Assembly: GCA_964429915.1 (NCBI GenBank)
Contig: CAYSDZ010000006.1
Span: forward strand, 53,822-117,821
Length of the DNA: 64,000 bases
Direction: 5' to 3'
Source of the DNA: Alteromonas_F sp964429915
Lineage (GTDB): Bacteria; Pseudomonadota; Gammaproteobacteria; Enterobacterales; Alteromonadaceae
Position 1 is the first letter of the stretch; the number at the start of each line of letters is the position of its first letter. The translations under genes and the position numbers were made by a program. The notes below the pieces were generated by a model. It was not told the origin of the DNA. It saw only the letters and a list, made by a program, of their open reading frames with translations, and did no database searches. Of the stretch, positions 53,879 through 62,667 are shown in pieces.

Positions 53879-56299
53879 ATGGCAGACGAGAACAACTACG
53901 ACTCATCGAGTATCAAAGTACTCAAAGGTTTAGATGCGGTAAGAAAGCGTCCAGGTATGTATATAGGAGATACAGACGATGGAACCGGGCTTCATCACAT
54001 GGTGTTTGAGGTGGTTGATAACTCAATAGATGAAGCGCTTGCAGGCTATTGCTCTGATATTTTTGTCACTATCCATAACGACGGCTCAGTCTCTGTTTCA
54101 GATAACGGAAGAGGTATTCCGACTGCTGTGCATGAGGAGGAGGGTGTATCAGCCGCAGAAGTTATAATGACTGTTTTGCACGCTGGCGGAAAGTTCGATG
54201 ACAACTCCTACAAGGTCTCGGGTGGTTTACACGGTGTCGGAGTCTCGGTTGTTAACGCTTTATCGAAAAAACTAAAGTTGAAAATTAAGCGCGATGGCAA
54301 AACTCATGAACAAGAGTATCAACATGGTGTTCCACAGCAACCTTTGGCTGTTGTGGGTGAAAGTGAGACGAGCGGAACAAGTGTAAGATTTTGGCCAAGC
54401 GAAGATACTTTTACAAATATAGAATTTCATTACGACATTCTTGCAAAGCGTTTACGTGAACTGTCTTTTTTAAATTCAGGTATTTCCATTAATTTAAAAG
54501 ATGAAAGAGATGGGAAAGAAGACCATTTTAAATATGAAGGCGGCATTCAAGCCTTCGTTGAGTTTTTGAATAGAAATAAAACACCCGTTCATCAAAAAAT
54601 CTTTCATTTTTCAACTGAAAGGGAAGACGGTATTTCGGTAGAAGTTGCCATGCAATGGAATGATAGCTTCAACGAAAATATCTTCACATTCACAAATAAC
54701 ATTCCTCAGCGTGATGGCGGTACGCATCTAGCGGGTTTTCGTTCAGCATTAACAAGAACACTTAACTCTTATATGGATAAAGAAGGGTTAAATAAAAAAG
54801 CAAAAACCAATGCTAGCGGTGATGATGCACGAGAGGGTTTAACTGCAGTCATTTCTGTTAAAGTGCCCGATCCAAAATTTTCTTCGCAAACAAAAGATAA
54901 GTTAGTCTCTTCAGAAGTAAAACCTGCGGTTGAAACAACCATGGGTGAAAAACTCAGCGAGTTCTTATTAGAGAGCCCCACTGAGGCCAAAACGATTGCT
55001 GGGAAAATTATTGATGCTGCACGAGCGAGAGAAGCAGCCAGAAAAGCAAGAGAAATGACACGTCGAAAAGGTGCATTGGATTTAGCAGGATTACCCGGCA
55101 AGCTTGCTGATTGCCAAGAAAAAGATCCAGCACACAGCGAACTATATATTGTGGAGGGTGACTCGGCAGGCGGTTCTGCAAAGCAGGGAAGGAATAGAAA
55201 AAATCAGGCAATATTGCCTCTGAAGGGTAAAATACTGAACGTGGAGAAAGCACGCTTTGATAAGATGCTTTCCTCTCAAGAAGTTGCCACTCTTATTACG
55301 GCTTTAGGCTGCGGGATAGGCCGCGATGAGTACAATCCAGACAAGCTACGTTACCATCGTATTATCATTATGACTGACGCTGATGTAGACGGTTCTCATA
55401 TCCGTACCTTGTTACTTACGTTTTTTTACAGACAAATGCCGGAGATCATTGAACGAGGATATGTGTACATCGCTCAGCCTCCTTTGTATAAAATAAAAAA
55501 AGGCAAGCAAGAACAATATCTTAAAGACGATGATGCGTTAAATAAGCACCTAACAAGTATTGCAGTAGACAATGCTGCGTTGTATACAAGCGACTCAGCG
55601 CCTGCAATAGCCGGGCTAGCTTTAGAAAATATCGTTACACAGTTCCAAAGCGTTGAAAAAATGATAAGTAGAATGCACCGATTAATGCCTTCTACGATTC
55701 TTACGTCATTAATCTATGAGCAGAAGCTCGATGTAGATAAAATGAATGACGAAGGCGAGCTGCATAATTTTGGAAACGGTATTTTAACGAAAATTGAGGC
55801 GCTTGAAACTGAAGGTGCAAGCTATCATTTTTCTGTGGAAAAAGAAAAAGAACGTAGTAGCTTTTGTGTTGTGATCACAATGAAAATGCATGGCATAGAT
55901 TACCACTACACCATTGACCACGAATTCGTCACCTCAAGCGAATATGAGAAGATAAAAGCATTAGGTAATATGATATCGGGCATGATGGAAGAAAGTGCCT
56001 ATATTAAGCGTGGGGAGCGTTCTCAGCCTGTTGCGTCATTTGAAGATGCATTGAGGTGGTTAATGTCAGAAGCGAGGCGTGGTCAATACATCCAACGCTA
56101 TAAAGGTTTAGGAGAAATGAATCCTGAACAACTATGGGAAACCACGATGGACCCAGATAGTCGTAGAATGTTGCAAGTTACCATTGAAGATGCCATTGGG
56201 TGTGACCAACTCTTTACTACCTTAATGGGGGACCAAGTTGAACCTAGAAGAGCGTTTATCGAAGCCAATGCGCTGAATGTAGAAAACTTGGATGTTTAG
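53879..56299 (+). CDS. gyrB: DNA gyrase subunit B
   Basis: 806-residue type IIA topoisomerase subunit. It has the GHKL ATPase domain (VVDNSIDEALAGY, SDNGRGIP, GGLHGVGVSVVNALS), the TOPRIM domain (EGDSAGGSAKQGR, DADVDGSHIRTLLL) and the C-terminal QRYKGLGEMNPEQLW. The extra insert found in gammaproteobacterial GyrB (about residues 560-725) is present, which also separates it from ParE. Confidence 0.98.
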   Translation: MADENNYDSSSIKVLKGLDAVRKRPGMYIGDTDDGTGLHHMVFEVVDNSIDEALAGYCSDIFVTIHNDGSVSVSDNGRGIPTAVHEEEGVSAAEVIMTVLHAGGKFDDNSYKVSGGLHGVGVSVVNALSKKLKLKIKRDGKTHEQEYQHGVPQQPLAVVGESETSGTSVRFWPSEDTFTNIEFHYDILAKRLRELSFLNSGISINLKDERDGKEDHFKYEGGIQAFVEFLNRNKTPVHQKIFHFSTEREDGISVEVAMQWNDSFNENIFTFTNNIPQRDGGTHLAGFRSALTRTLNSYMDKEGLNKKAKTNASGDDAREGLTAVISVKVPDPKFSSQTKDKLVSSEVKPAVETTMGEKLSEFLLESPTEAKTIAGKIIDAARAREAARKAREMTRRKGALDLAGLPGKLADCQEKDPAHSELYIVEGDSAGGSAKQGRNRKNQAILPLKGKILNVEKARFDKMLSSQEVATLITALGCGIGRDEYNPDKLRYHRIIIMTDADVDGSHIRTLLLTFFYRQMPEIIERGYVYIAQPPLYKIKKGKQEQYLKDDDALNKHLTSIAVDNAALYTSDSAPAIAGLALENIVTQFQSVEKMISRMHRLMPSTILTSLIYEQKLDVDKMNDEGELHNFGNGILTKIEALETEGASYHFSVEKEKERSSFCVVITMKMHGIDYHYTIDHEFVTSSEYEKIKALGNMISGMMEESAYIKRGERSQPVASFEDALRWLMSEARRGQYIQRYKGLGEMNPEQLWETTMDPDSRRMLQVTIEDAIGCDQLFTTLMGDQVEPRRAFIEANALNVENLDV

Positions 56300-56316
56300 T
56301 AAATAAAATTAAATAC

Positions 56317-56347
56317 AAAAAAGCTAGCTATTTACGCTGGCTTTTTT
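56317..56347. terminator. bidirectional terminator between gyrB and the glyQS operon
   Basis: AAAAAAGCTAGC (56317-56328) pairs with GCTGGCTTTTTT (56336-56347), with one G-T wobble, across a seven-base loop. A-run and T-run flank the stem, so it can serve both converging transcripts. Confidence 0.85.
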
Positions 56348-56355
56348 ATTGCATT

Positions 56356-56808
56356 TCAATCGTCAAGTTTCTTCACTTTTAGTTTATATATTTTACTTGG
56401 TTTAAAAAGGCTAAAACGATAAACGCCATCACTGGGTGCGTTATACTGAAAATTTAAACTTGTTGGATCACAAAAAAGTGGCACTGCATCGTTGCCAGTA
56501 ATTATCATACGGGAATCAAGCGAACCACAGATTTGTTTTGGAGACCAATTAGCGTCAGCGATTTTGAAATCGTACACTGTACCATCGGCCAGTAAAGGGA
56601 TATCCACTACCCAAGTATCATCTTGCGTGTATATAAATCTATAAGACTCCTGCGCTCCCCACCAATTAAATGTCCCTCTTACAAATAATGCCTCTTCATT
56701 AAGAGATGTCGCGTAAGGGGATGAAGAGAGTGTAGGCTGTAGGCTACACCCTCCGACCACAAGCACTGAAGCAACAATGTAGATAAAACGAAACGTACCG
56801 TTTAGCAT
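56356..56808 (-). CDS. lipoprotein with carbohydrate-binding-like (X25/CBM48-type) fold
   Basis: 150-residue lipoprotein; the lipobox ends in VGGC (Cys21). The mature part reads ALFVRGTFNWWGAQESYRF, DDTWVVDIPLL, VYDFKIADANWSPKQICG, resembling the small immunoglobulin-like domain found in pullulanases and related glycan-binding proteins. Its start codon overlaps the glyS stop by one base, an unusual coupling between a surface lipoprotein and a tRNA synthetase. The ligand is unknown. Confidence 0.75.
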   Translation of the reverse strand: MLNGTFRFIYIVASVLVVGGCSLQPTLSSSPYATSLNEEALFVRGTFNWWGAQESYRFIYTQDDTWVVDIPLLADGTVYDFKIADANWSPKQICGSLDSRMIITGNDAVPLFCDPTSLNFQYNAPSDGVYRFSLFKPSKIYKLKVKKLDD

Positions 56809-58862
56809 TATTTAGCTAACACTGAAATATCAGCCGTTTTAAGGAATAACACTCGTAGCTTCTTAAGCAACGAAAGCCGATTTAAGCGAATAGCGGGTTC
56901 CTCAGCTAATACCATTACGTTATCAAAGAAAGCATCGATAGGCGCCCTTAGCGAAGCAAGCTCACGTAGTGACTCAGTATGGCTTTTATCGCTTTCCTCG
57001 CTCACTTTGCTCATGCAATTAAACAAGGTATGTTCATATTCATTTTCAAACAAGGATACATCAATATCGCTTGCAATCTTTTCCGCGCTGTTCTTTGAAA
57101 GGATGTTTGCGACTCGCTTATTAGCCGCCGATAAAGCGTCTGCTTCGGGCAGCTCAATAAAAGATTTAACTGCACTCACTCTTTCAACGAAGTCTGTCGG
57201 CTGAGTAGGGCGTCTAGAAGACACAGCTTGAATAACATCAGTCGATACACCTTCATCTTGCAGCAATGCGGTGAAGCGACTCAAAATGAAATCAACTACT
57301 TCGGTTTGATTTGCTACTAAAACGCCATTGTCATATTGGCTTGCAGCTATCTCAACCAGCGTCTCAAGATCTAAATCAAGTTTTGCTTCGCTGATAATGC
57401 GCAAAATACCAATGGCGGCGCGACGCAAAGCAAAGGGGTCTTTATCGCCCTTGGGTCGTTGTTCAATACCAAAGATGCCTACTAAGGTGTCGAGCTTGTC
57501 TGCTAAAGAAACGCAAACACCGATAGCTGTAGTTGGCAGGCTATCGCCAGAGAATTTGGGTAAGTATTGCTCTTGTATTGCAATACTTACTTCATCAGCT
57601 TCACCGTCAAGTTGAGCATAATATTTGCCCATTACACCTTGTACTTCAGGAAACTCCATGACCATTGATGTCATTAAATCAGCTTTTGCAAGTAGTCCGG
57701 CCCGCGCAGCAAACACTTCATTGACTTCCATCAGTTTAGCGATTTGCGCTGACGCTTTTTGTAGCCTTTGCGCTTTGTCTTTTAAAGTACCAAGCTTCTT
57801 TTGAAATAGCACGCTAGCAAGCTGTTCGACCTTGCTTTCAAGTGTTTGTTTTTTGTCGGTATCGAAGAAAAACTCGGCATCAGCTAGTCGTGGACGGATC
57901 ACTTTTTCGTTACCTTCAATAACGTATTGAGGCTGTTTACTGTCGATATTTGAAACGAACAAGAACTGATTACTGAGCGAACCGTCACTATTTAGCAAAG
58001 GTACATATTTTTGGTCGTCCTTCATGGTATAAATTAACGCTTCTTTGGGTACCGCTAAAAAGCGTTCTTCAAAGCTAGCTTGCATTACCTTGGGCCATTC
58101 AACTAAAGACGCAATTTCTTCAAGCAAGGCATCACTATAATCAGCGCTAAGACCCAAGTCTCCGGCCATCTTGTTCAAGGAAGATTTTATGATGTCGGCT
58201 CGCTCGGAAAAAGACCCAACGACAAAATGCGCTAGAAGAGAAGATTCGTAGTCATTTGCATGCTTAATGGAAAACGTCTTTTCACCATGAAAACGATGTC
58301 CTCTGAATAGGTTTTTAGACTCCACGCCGAAGACAGAAGCAGGTAAAATAACGTCGCCATGCATGATGCAGAGCGTATGGACGGGCCGAATAAATTGAAA
58401 GGGAGAATTTCCCCAACGCATTGGTTTTGGAATAGGAAGCTTGGCTAAGGATTGTAAGACAACATCGCTGATAGCTTCTCTTAACGCCTTTCCTTTTACC
58501 GTCGCTTTGTGTAGTAACCATTCGCCTTTATCGGTCACTAAACGCTGAGCGTTCTCAATTGAAATACCATTGCCTTTTGCCCAACCTAGGGCTGCTTTGG
58601 TGGGCTGATTATTTTCGTCGAACGCCACAGAAACAGCCGGGCCGCGTTTTTCAACTGTTGTGTCGGGCTGAATGGATGATACCGACGATATCAGTATTGC
58701 AAGCCGACGAGGGCTCGCAAACCAGTTATAAGTGTCGGGGGAAAATCCCAAATCCGTTAGTATGCCATGGACATTAGAGGCAAATTGTTCACCCAATGAT
58801 TTTAATATTTTAGGCGGTAATTCTTCGGTGCCGATTTCTATCAATAACGCGTCATTAGACAT
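56808..58862 (-). CDS. glyS: glycyl-tRNA synthetase beta subunit
   Basis: 684-residue beta subunit of the tetrameric (alpha2beta2) enzyme. N-terminal LLIEIGTEELPPKIL, the FIRPVH and ALIYTMKDDQKYVPL segments, and the C-terminal DALR-type FFDNVMVLAEEPAIRLNRLS are conserved. It overlaps glyQ by one base at the start. Confidence 0.98.
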   Translation of the reverse strand: MSNDALLIEIGTEELPPKILKSLGEQFASNVHGILTDLGFSPDTYNWFASPRRLAILISSVSSIQPDTTVEKRGPAVSVAFDENNQPTKAALGWAKGNGISIENAQRLVTDKGEWLLHKATVKGKALREAISDVVLQSLAKLPIPKPMRWGNSPFQFIRPVHTLCIMHGDVILPASVFGVESKNLFRGHRFHGEKTFSIKHANDYESSLLAHFVVGSFSERADIIKSSLNKMAGDLGLSADYSDALLEEIASLVEWPKVMQASFEERFLAVPKEALIYTMKDDQKYVPLLNSDGSLSNQFLFVSNIDSKQPQYVIEGNEKVIRPRLADAEFFFDTDKKQTLESKVEQLASVLFQKKLGTLKDKAQRLQKASAQIAKLMEVNEVFAARAGLLAKADLMTSMVMEFPEVQGVMGKYYAQLDGEADEVSIAIQEQYLPKFSGDSLPTTAIGVCVSLADKLDTLVGIFGIEQRPKGDKDPFALRRAAIGILRIISEAKLDLDLETLVEIAASQYDNGVLVANQTEVVDFILSRFTALLQDEGVSTDVIQAVSSRRPTQPTDFVERVSAVKSFIELPEADALSAANKRVANILSKNSAEKIASDIDVSLFENEYEHTLFNCMSKVSEESDKSHTESLRELASLRAPIDAFFDNVMVLAEEPAIRLNRLSLLKKLRVLFLKTADISVLAK

Positions 58863-59770
58863 TATGCATTGTCCTTATTACATAGAGGGAAACCCAGTGC
58901 TTCTCGCGCTTCAAAGTAGCTTTGCGCGCATGCTTTCGCCAGTGTTCTGACCCGTAGAATATAGCGTTGTCGTTCGGTGACCGAAATGGCGTGCCGAGCG
59001 TCTAACAAATTAAAGGCATGCGACGCTTTCATTACTTGCTCGTAAGCCGGAAGAGGGAGGTTTTTTTCAATCAATAGCTGACAGCTCGTTTCACTTTCGT
59101 CAAACAATGAAAATAGATTATCAACGTTTGCAAACTCAAAATTAAAGGTTGATTGCTCAACTTCATTTTGATGAAACACATCGCCGTAAGTAACCGTACC
59201 TTGTGGCGTATTTGCCCATACAAGATCATAGATGCTGTCAACGCCTTGAATATACATTGCCAAGCGTTCTAGACCGTAAGTGATTTCGCCGGTCACTGGT
59301 TTACACTCTAAGCCTCCTACTTGCTGAAAATAGGTAAACTGTGTAACTTCCATGCCATTAAGCCACACTTCCCAGCCTAGCCCCCAAGCGCCTAAAGTAG
59401 GAGACTCCCAATTATCTTCTACGAAGCGAATATCATGTTCTTCTGCATTGAAACCAAGCATTTCTAAGGACGCAAGGTAACGCTCTTGAATATCGCTTGG
59501 AGACGGTTTAAGCATGACTTGAAACTGATAATAGTGTTGTAAGCGGTTAGGGTTGTCTCCGTACCGACCATCTGTTGGACGACGACAAGGCTGCACATAA
59601 GCACTGTTCATGGGCTCAGGCCCCAAAGAGCGCAAAAACGTCATAGGGTGAAAGGTCCCCGCGCCGACTTCCATATCGAGAGGTTGAATGATGACACACC
59701 CTTGCTGCGCCCAGAAATCCTGTAGCGCAAGAATGAGGCCTTGAAACGTACTGGTATCAAATTTTTGCAT
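58862..59770 (-). CDS. glyQ: glycyl-tRNA synthetase alpha subunit
   Basis: 302-residue catalytic class II synthetase subunit. It has the signature FWAQQGCVIIQPLDMEVGAG, MNSAYVQPCRRPTDGRYGDN, and WEVWLNGMEVTQFTYFQQ. First gene of glyQ-glyS-lipoprotein; the promoter should lie in 59771-59845. Confidence 0.98.
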   Translation of the reverse strand: MQKFDTSTFQGLILALQDFWAQQGCVIIQPLDMEVGAGTFHPMTFLRSLGPEPMNSAYVQPCRRPTDGRYGDNPNRLQHYYQFQVMLKPSPSDIQERYLASLEMLGFNAEEHDIRFVEDNWESPTLGAWGLGWEVWLNGMEVTQFTYFQQVGGLECKPVTGEITYGLERLAMYIQGVDSIYDLVWANTPQGTVTYGDVFHQNEVEQSTFNFEFANVDNLFSLFDESETSCQLLIEKNLPLPAYEQVMKASHAFNLLDARHAISVTERQRYILRVRTLAKACAQSYFEAREALGFPLCNKDNA

Positions 59771-59845
59771 GAACTGTGTGCTCTGCTGCCCGTAATTTAT
59801 CAGAAAAGGGCGTTATTATAACCAGTGACGTACGTAGAGTGTAGT

Positions 59846-60298
59846 TTAAGTACGCAAGTTGACGCAAAAACTCATAATATGAGGTAACTCATCTAGTACA
59901 TTATTCTCGTGGTGAGACTCAATTTCTTCGCGTTCCATGTCTTGCTTGCGACGCTCTTGCTTGTTTAACGCTTGCCGTGCTTCATGTGTTGCAAAGTGTC
60001 GAATAGCTTCAAACAATGAAAATATATGCGGAAATTTATTATGAAAGTTGGGAAGAGGCTGTATTGGAAGCGCCTCAAGTAAGTGACAAACTCGGATTGC
60101 TCCTTCCGACAAATCACACTGCTGCTGTTTCATAGCAAGGGAGATAGTTTCAATACTTTGTGTAATGCTTTTAATTCTTTCAGTACGAGCAACGTGCTGT
60201 TTTTTTTTCTGTTTAGATAACAAAAATAACAATTTACCAGCATAAAAAGCCAAGCCGGCAATAATTAAACCCGCTATACCCAACAACAATCCAATCAT
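59846..60298 (-). CDS. DUF2489 family membrane-anchored protein
   Basis: 150 residues. An N-terminal membrane helix (about 2-28) and a Lys-rich junction precede a helical domain ending NNVLDELPHIMSFCVNLRT, which fits the DUF2489 family. Function unknown. It overlaps yihI by four bases, a pairing also seen in related genomes, and may share its role in ribosome-assembly control by association only. Confidence 0.78.
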   Translation of the reverse strand: MIGLLLGIAGLIIAGLAFYAGKLLFLLSKQKKKQHVARTERIKSITQSIETISLAMKQQQCDLSEGAIRVCHLLEALPIQPLPNFHNKFPHIFSLFEAIRHFATHEARQALNKQERRKQDMEREEIESHHENNVLDELPHIMSFCVNLRT

Positions 60299-60795
60299 AG
60301 TTTATCGCTCGAATCCAAAAACTCTTTCATAGAAATAGCCTCAAGCGATGCTAATGGATCATCCGTATTGCTCTCTTCCTCTTGATCGTTATGAATACCT
60401 AACAAGCTGCATAGCACTGCATGACGGTCTAGTTTACTTTGTACATATTGATTTTGTTCAAACGACAAAGTCTGTCCACTGTCTTGCTTATCGAGCAGGT
60501 TAATTAATCGAGCATCATTTTCCAGTGCAGTTAATTCTTGCTTAGGGGTGGCATAGCGCGTTGTTTTAACCGCTTCTTTTATTAGCGGAATGCTTTTTTT
60601 GCTTCCATGACGTGGATCACTTGATAACGACCGGCCCGATGACCCACTTTGTTGTTTGCTCTCTACATTATGTCTAGAGCCTGATGGACGACCTTTACCC
60701 GGCTTTTTTTTCTGAATTTTGGCAACGGGTTTATAGTCGGGCGATTTAGCGACTCCAATTGACCCAATTTTACGCGATTTTTTTGAACGAGGCAT
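60295..60795 (-). CDS. yihI: Der GTPase-activating protein YihI
   Basis: 166-residue, strongly basic then acidic protein of the YihI family. N-terminal MPRSKKSRKIGS, the GKGRPSGSRHN segment, and a C-terminal helical domain ending SLEAISMKEFLDSSDKL. It stimulates the GTPase Der (EngA) in 50S ribosome maturation. In E. coli yihI also neighbours engB (yihA) with csrC in between; here they are about 1.9 kb apart with the same relative directions. Confidence 0.9.
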   Translation of the reverse strand: MPRSKKSRKIGSIGVAKSPDYKPVAKIQKKKPGKGRPSGSRHNVESKQQSGSSGRSLSSDPRHGSKKSIPLIKEAVKTTRYATPKQELTALENDARLINLLDKQDSGQTLSFEQNQYVQSKLDRHAVLCSLLGIHNDQEEESNTDDPLASLEAISMKEFLDSSDKL

Positions 60796-60839
60796 GATGA
60801 GCTCTTTAAATGATCATTAGATTAAGTATACCGCAGCGC

Positions 60840-61481
60840 TTAATATTTACGAAATACCGCAACGTCGGGAAGCGGAAAAGACACCGACAAATTACTTTTC
60901 AAGGCGAGATAGGAAAACGTGTCTTCACTAAAAAAACTCACATGCGTGGGGTCGTTTTTATAATGCCAATGGCTAAAACGTTCAGCACTAATGACTCGTT
61001 TTGTCATACATACAAGTACACCTCCGGGTGCTAATAATCGCATAAATTGCTTCCATTCATTACGCGGTTGGTGAAAATGTTCTATTGCCTCAGTGCAGGT
61101 GATGAGATCATAGCGCTGAGATAAGGGTTTGCAATGATTAAAATAAAAGGGGTCGTAAAAGCTGCTAGAATAACCTAACTCCTCTAAAAGAATCGCCAAA
61201 ACTGGAGAAGGTCCGCAGCCGAAATCTAAGGCACTTTTTTCTTTACGCTCATTGGGCATGACGTTTTCTGGAATGCATTTTAATGCTCGTTCTAAAAAAA
61301 CAATGTAGCCTGTGTCATTAAACTCATTTTCATGCTTATCGTATTCACTTTTTTCTTCGCGTATTGAAGGTAAATAAGCAGGCAAAACAAACACAAGCTT
61401 ACATGTTTGACAACGTAAGAATTCACGCTTTTTGTCGGTATGAAAATGAGTGCAGTTTGAACTTGTACAGAGTGGGCACAT
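60840..61481 (-). CDS. SAM-dependent methyltransferase with zinc-ribbon start
   Basis: 213 residues. The N-terminal CPLCTSSNC and CQTC pairs look like a small zinc ribbon, followed by a class I methyltransferase core: motif I ALDFGCGPSPVLAILLEELG, then LITCTEAIEHF and LLAPGGVLVCMT. The substrate is unknown. The start has no recognisable ribosome site, and a strong minus-strand terminator ends only about 11 bases upstream, so expression is probably low or depends on read-through. The next gene downstream is yihI, 44 bases away. Confidence 0.82.
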   Translation of the reverse strand: MCPLCTSSNCTHFHTDKKREFLRCQTCKLVFVLPAYLPSIREEKSEYDKHENEFNDTGYIVFLERALKCIPENVMPNERKEKSALDFGCGPSPVLAILLEELGYSSSFYDPFYFNHCKPLSQRYDLITCTEAIEHFHQPRNEWKQFMRLLAPGGVLVCMTKRVISAERFSHWHYKNDPTHVSFFSEDTFSYLALKSNLSVSFPLPDVAVFRKY

Positions 61482-61492
61482 GGTGTCTAAAT

Positions 61493-61674
61493 AAAAGAAA
61501 AAAGGCGATAACCTATGCTATCACCTTGTGTGTCGGTGTCTTACGACACTTCTCCCGTTATACACATCATTGTGTTACTGCTTCCATAGCATGACTCTTC
61601 TTTTTCTTTTTATTAACAGAACCATTTATTGTTTTGGGTCATCCTGACGCTTTATTCACGATCCTACATTCGTC
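61493..61674 (-). ncRNA. candidate Csr/Rsm-type regulatory RNA (csrC position)
   Basis: Read on the minus strand, the 298-base gap between cytochrome c4 and the methyltransferase ends in a strong terminator: AAGGTGATA (61519-61527) pairs with TATCGCCTT (61502-61510), then TTTTTCTTTT. Upstream are four GGA motifs at 61662-61664, 61642-61644, 61583-61585 and 61553-61555. Three sit in predicted loops: CGA...TCG, GTC-AGGAT-GAC (61638-61648) and GCT-ATGGA-AGC (61580-61590). A GTGTC-GTAA-GACAC hairpin (61536-61549) contains none. No long ORF. Order and orientation relative to engB and yihI match E. coli csrC. The 5' end is a guess; four motifs is few, closer to RsmY-sized RNAs. Confidence 0.55.
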
Positions 61675-61700
61675 TTATAAGTAAACTTGCTTACTTATAA
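61675..61700. promoter_or_regulatory. perfect inverted repeat at the candidate RNA start
   Basis: TTATAAGTAA (61675-61684) and TTACTTATAA (61691-61700) form a perfect ten-base inverted repeat with a six-base centre. On the minus strand its end TTATAA could serve as the -10 of the candidate RNA. It resembles a regulator site with GTAAG...TTAC arms, but the spacing differs from the GacA/UvrY consensus. Confidence 0.5.
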
Positions 61701-61779
61701 ACTTTCTCTAGCATACACCAAAATGTTTCCTTTACAAGTGATGTAAACATTTTTTTAACATTTTAAAGCAAGGCTTAGA

Positions 61780-62418
61780 TTAATGTAAGCCCGCTAAATA
61801 ATTTGCTAATGTAGTCATATCGTCATCAGTTAATTTCATAGCGATGTCGCGCATCATACCATTCATATCGTTATGTCTTTGGCCCGACCTAAATGCTTTA
61901 AGTTGTGCAATCGTGTAGTCGGTATGTTGACCCGATATGTCAGGAAAGCCGGATAAGCTTCCGCCATTTCCATTGGGGCCGTGGCAGGCAGAGCAGGCTG
62001 GTATTCCTCTGCTTTCGTCTCCACCTCGATATAGTGCTTCGCCCGGCGCAATGTACTGTTCTGGTGTTTCTCCAGGTGTTTGCTTCTGACTACTGAAGTA
62101 GGCTGCTAAATCCTTCATGTCCTGAGTACTTAAGCCAGCGGCCATCCCATTCATTACAGCGTTATTTCTGCCTTCCTCCCCACCTGTTTGAGAGGCAAGT
62201 TTAAACTCACTAAGCTGCTTAACTAAGTACTTTTCGTGTTGGCCAGCAAGTTTTGGGTTGATAGGGATCGCGCTGTTACCGTCAGCATTGTGACAGGCTG
62301 CACATACAGTGGATTTCGCTTTTCCTGCTTCGGCATCACCATGTTCTTCTGATGTCGCAGCAAATAGGCCTTGATGGGTTCCCATCAACAAAGTTAATAC
62401 CAAAAACGTTTTTTTCAT
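61780..62418 (-). CDS. cytochrome c4 (dihaem)
   Basis: 212-residue periplasmic dihaem cytochrome. A signal peptide is cleaved near residue 20 (GLFA-AT). Two haem sites, CAACH (39-43) and CSACH (142-146), lie in two similar domains, each with a distal Met region (NGMAAGLSTQDMKDLAAYF and NGMMRDIAMKLTDDDMTTLANYL). It passes electrons to cbb3-type or other terminal oxidases. The position next to engB is conserved in many gammaproteobacteria. Confidence 0.95.
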   Translation of the reverse strand: MKKTFLVLTLLMGTHQGLFAATSEEHGDAEAGKAKSTVCAACHNADGNSAIPINPKLAGQHEKYLVKQLSEFKLASQTGGEEGRNNAVMNGMAAGLSTQDMKDLAAYFSSQKQTPGETPEQYIAPGEALYRGGDESRGIPACSACHGPNGNGGSLSGFPDISGQHTDYTIAQLKAFRSGQRHNDMNGMMRDIAMKLTDDDMTTLANYLAGLH

Positions 62419-62577
62419 GTTGTGTCTCAGTTACGGGCAAAGGTTAAATACTTGTCTTTACTTTCGTTATTATCGCATATAAGTATATATGGTAAAATCC
62501 AATTCCTTAACATCATAGTGGTTTTTAGCAGAGTTTATTCGCCAAATTGCGTTTACAATACGCAAAAGTCGTATAAA

Positions 62578-62647
62578 TATACCCGTCCTACCTCATAAAG
62601 ACACTGTCATAGCTCTGAAGCGAGTATTATAAGGAGGGACGGGTGTA
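62578..62647. mobile_element. short palindromic repeat (copy C of the family)
   Basis: About 70 bases starting TATACCCGTCCTACCTC and ending AGGAGGGACGGGTGTA, with the internal TAGCTCTGAAGCGAG shared with copy A. The arms are imperfectly paired. It supplies most of the engB 5' leader, ending 20 bases before the start codon. Confidence 0.7.
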
Positions 62648-62667
62648 CAACAAGGTTTAGTTATTTG

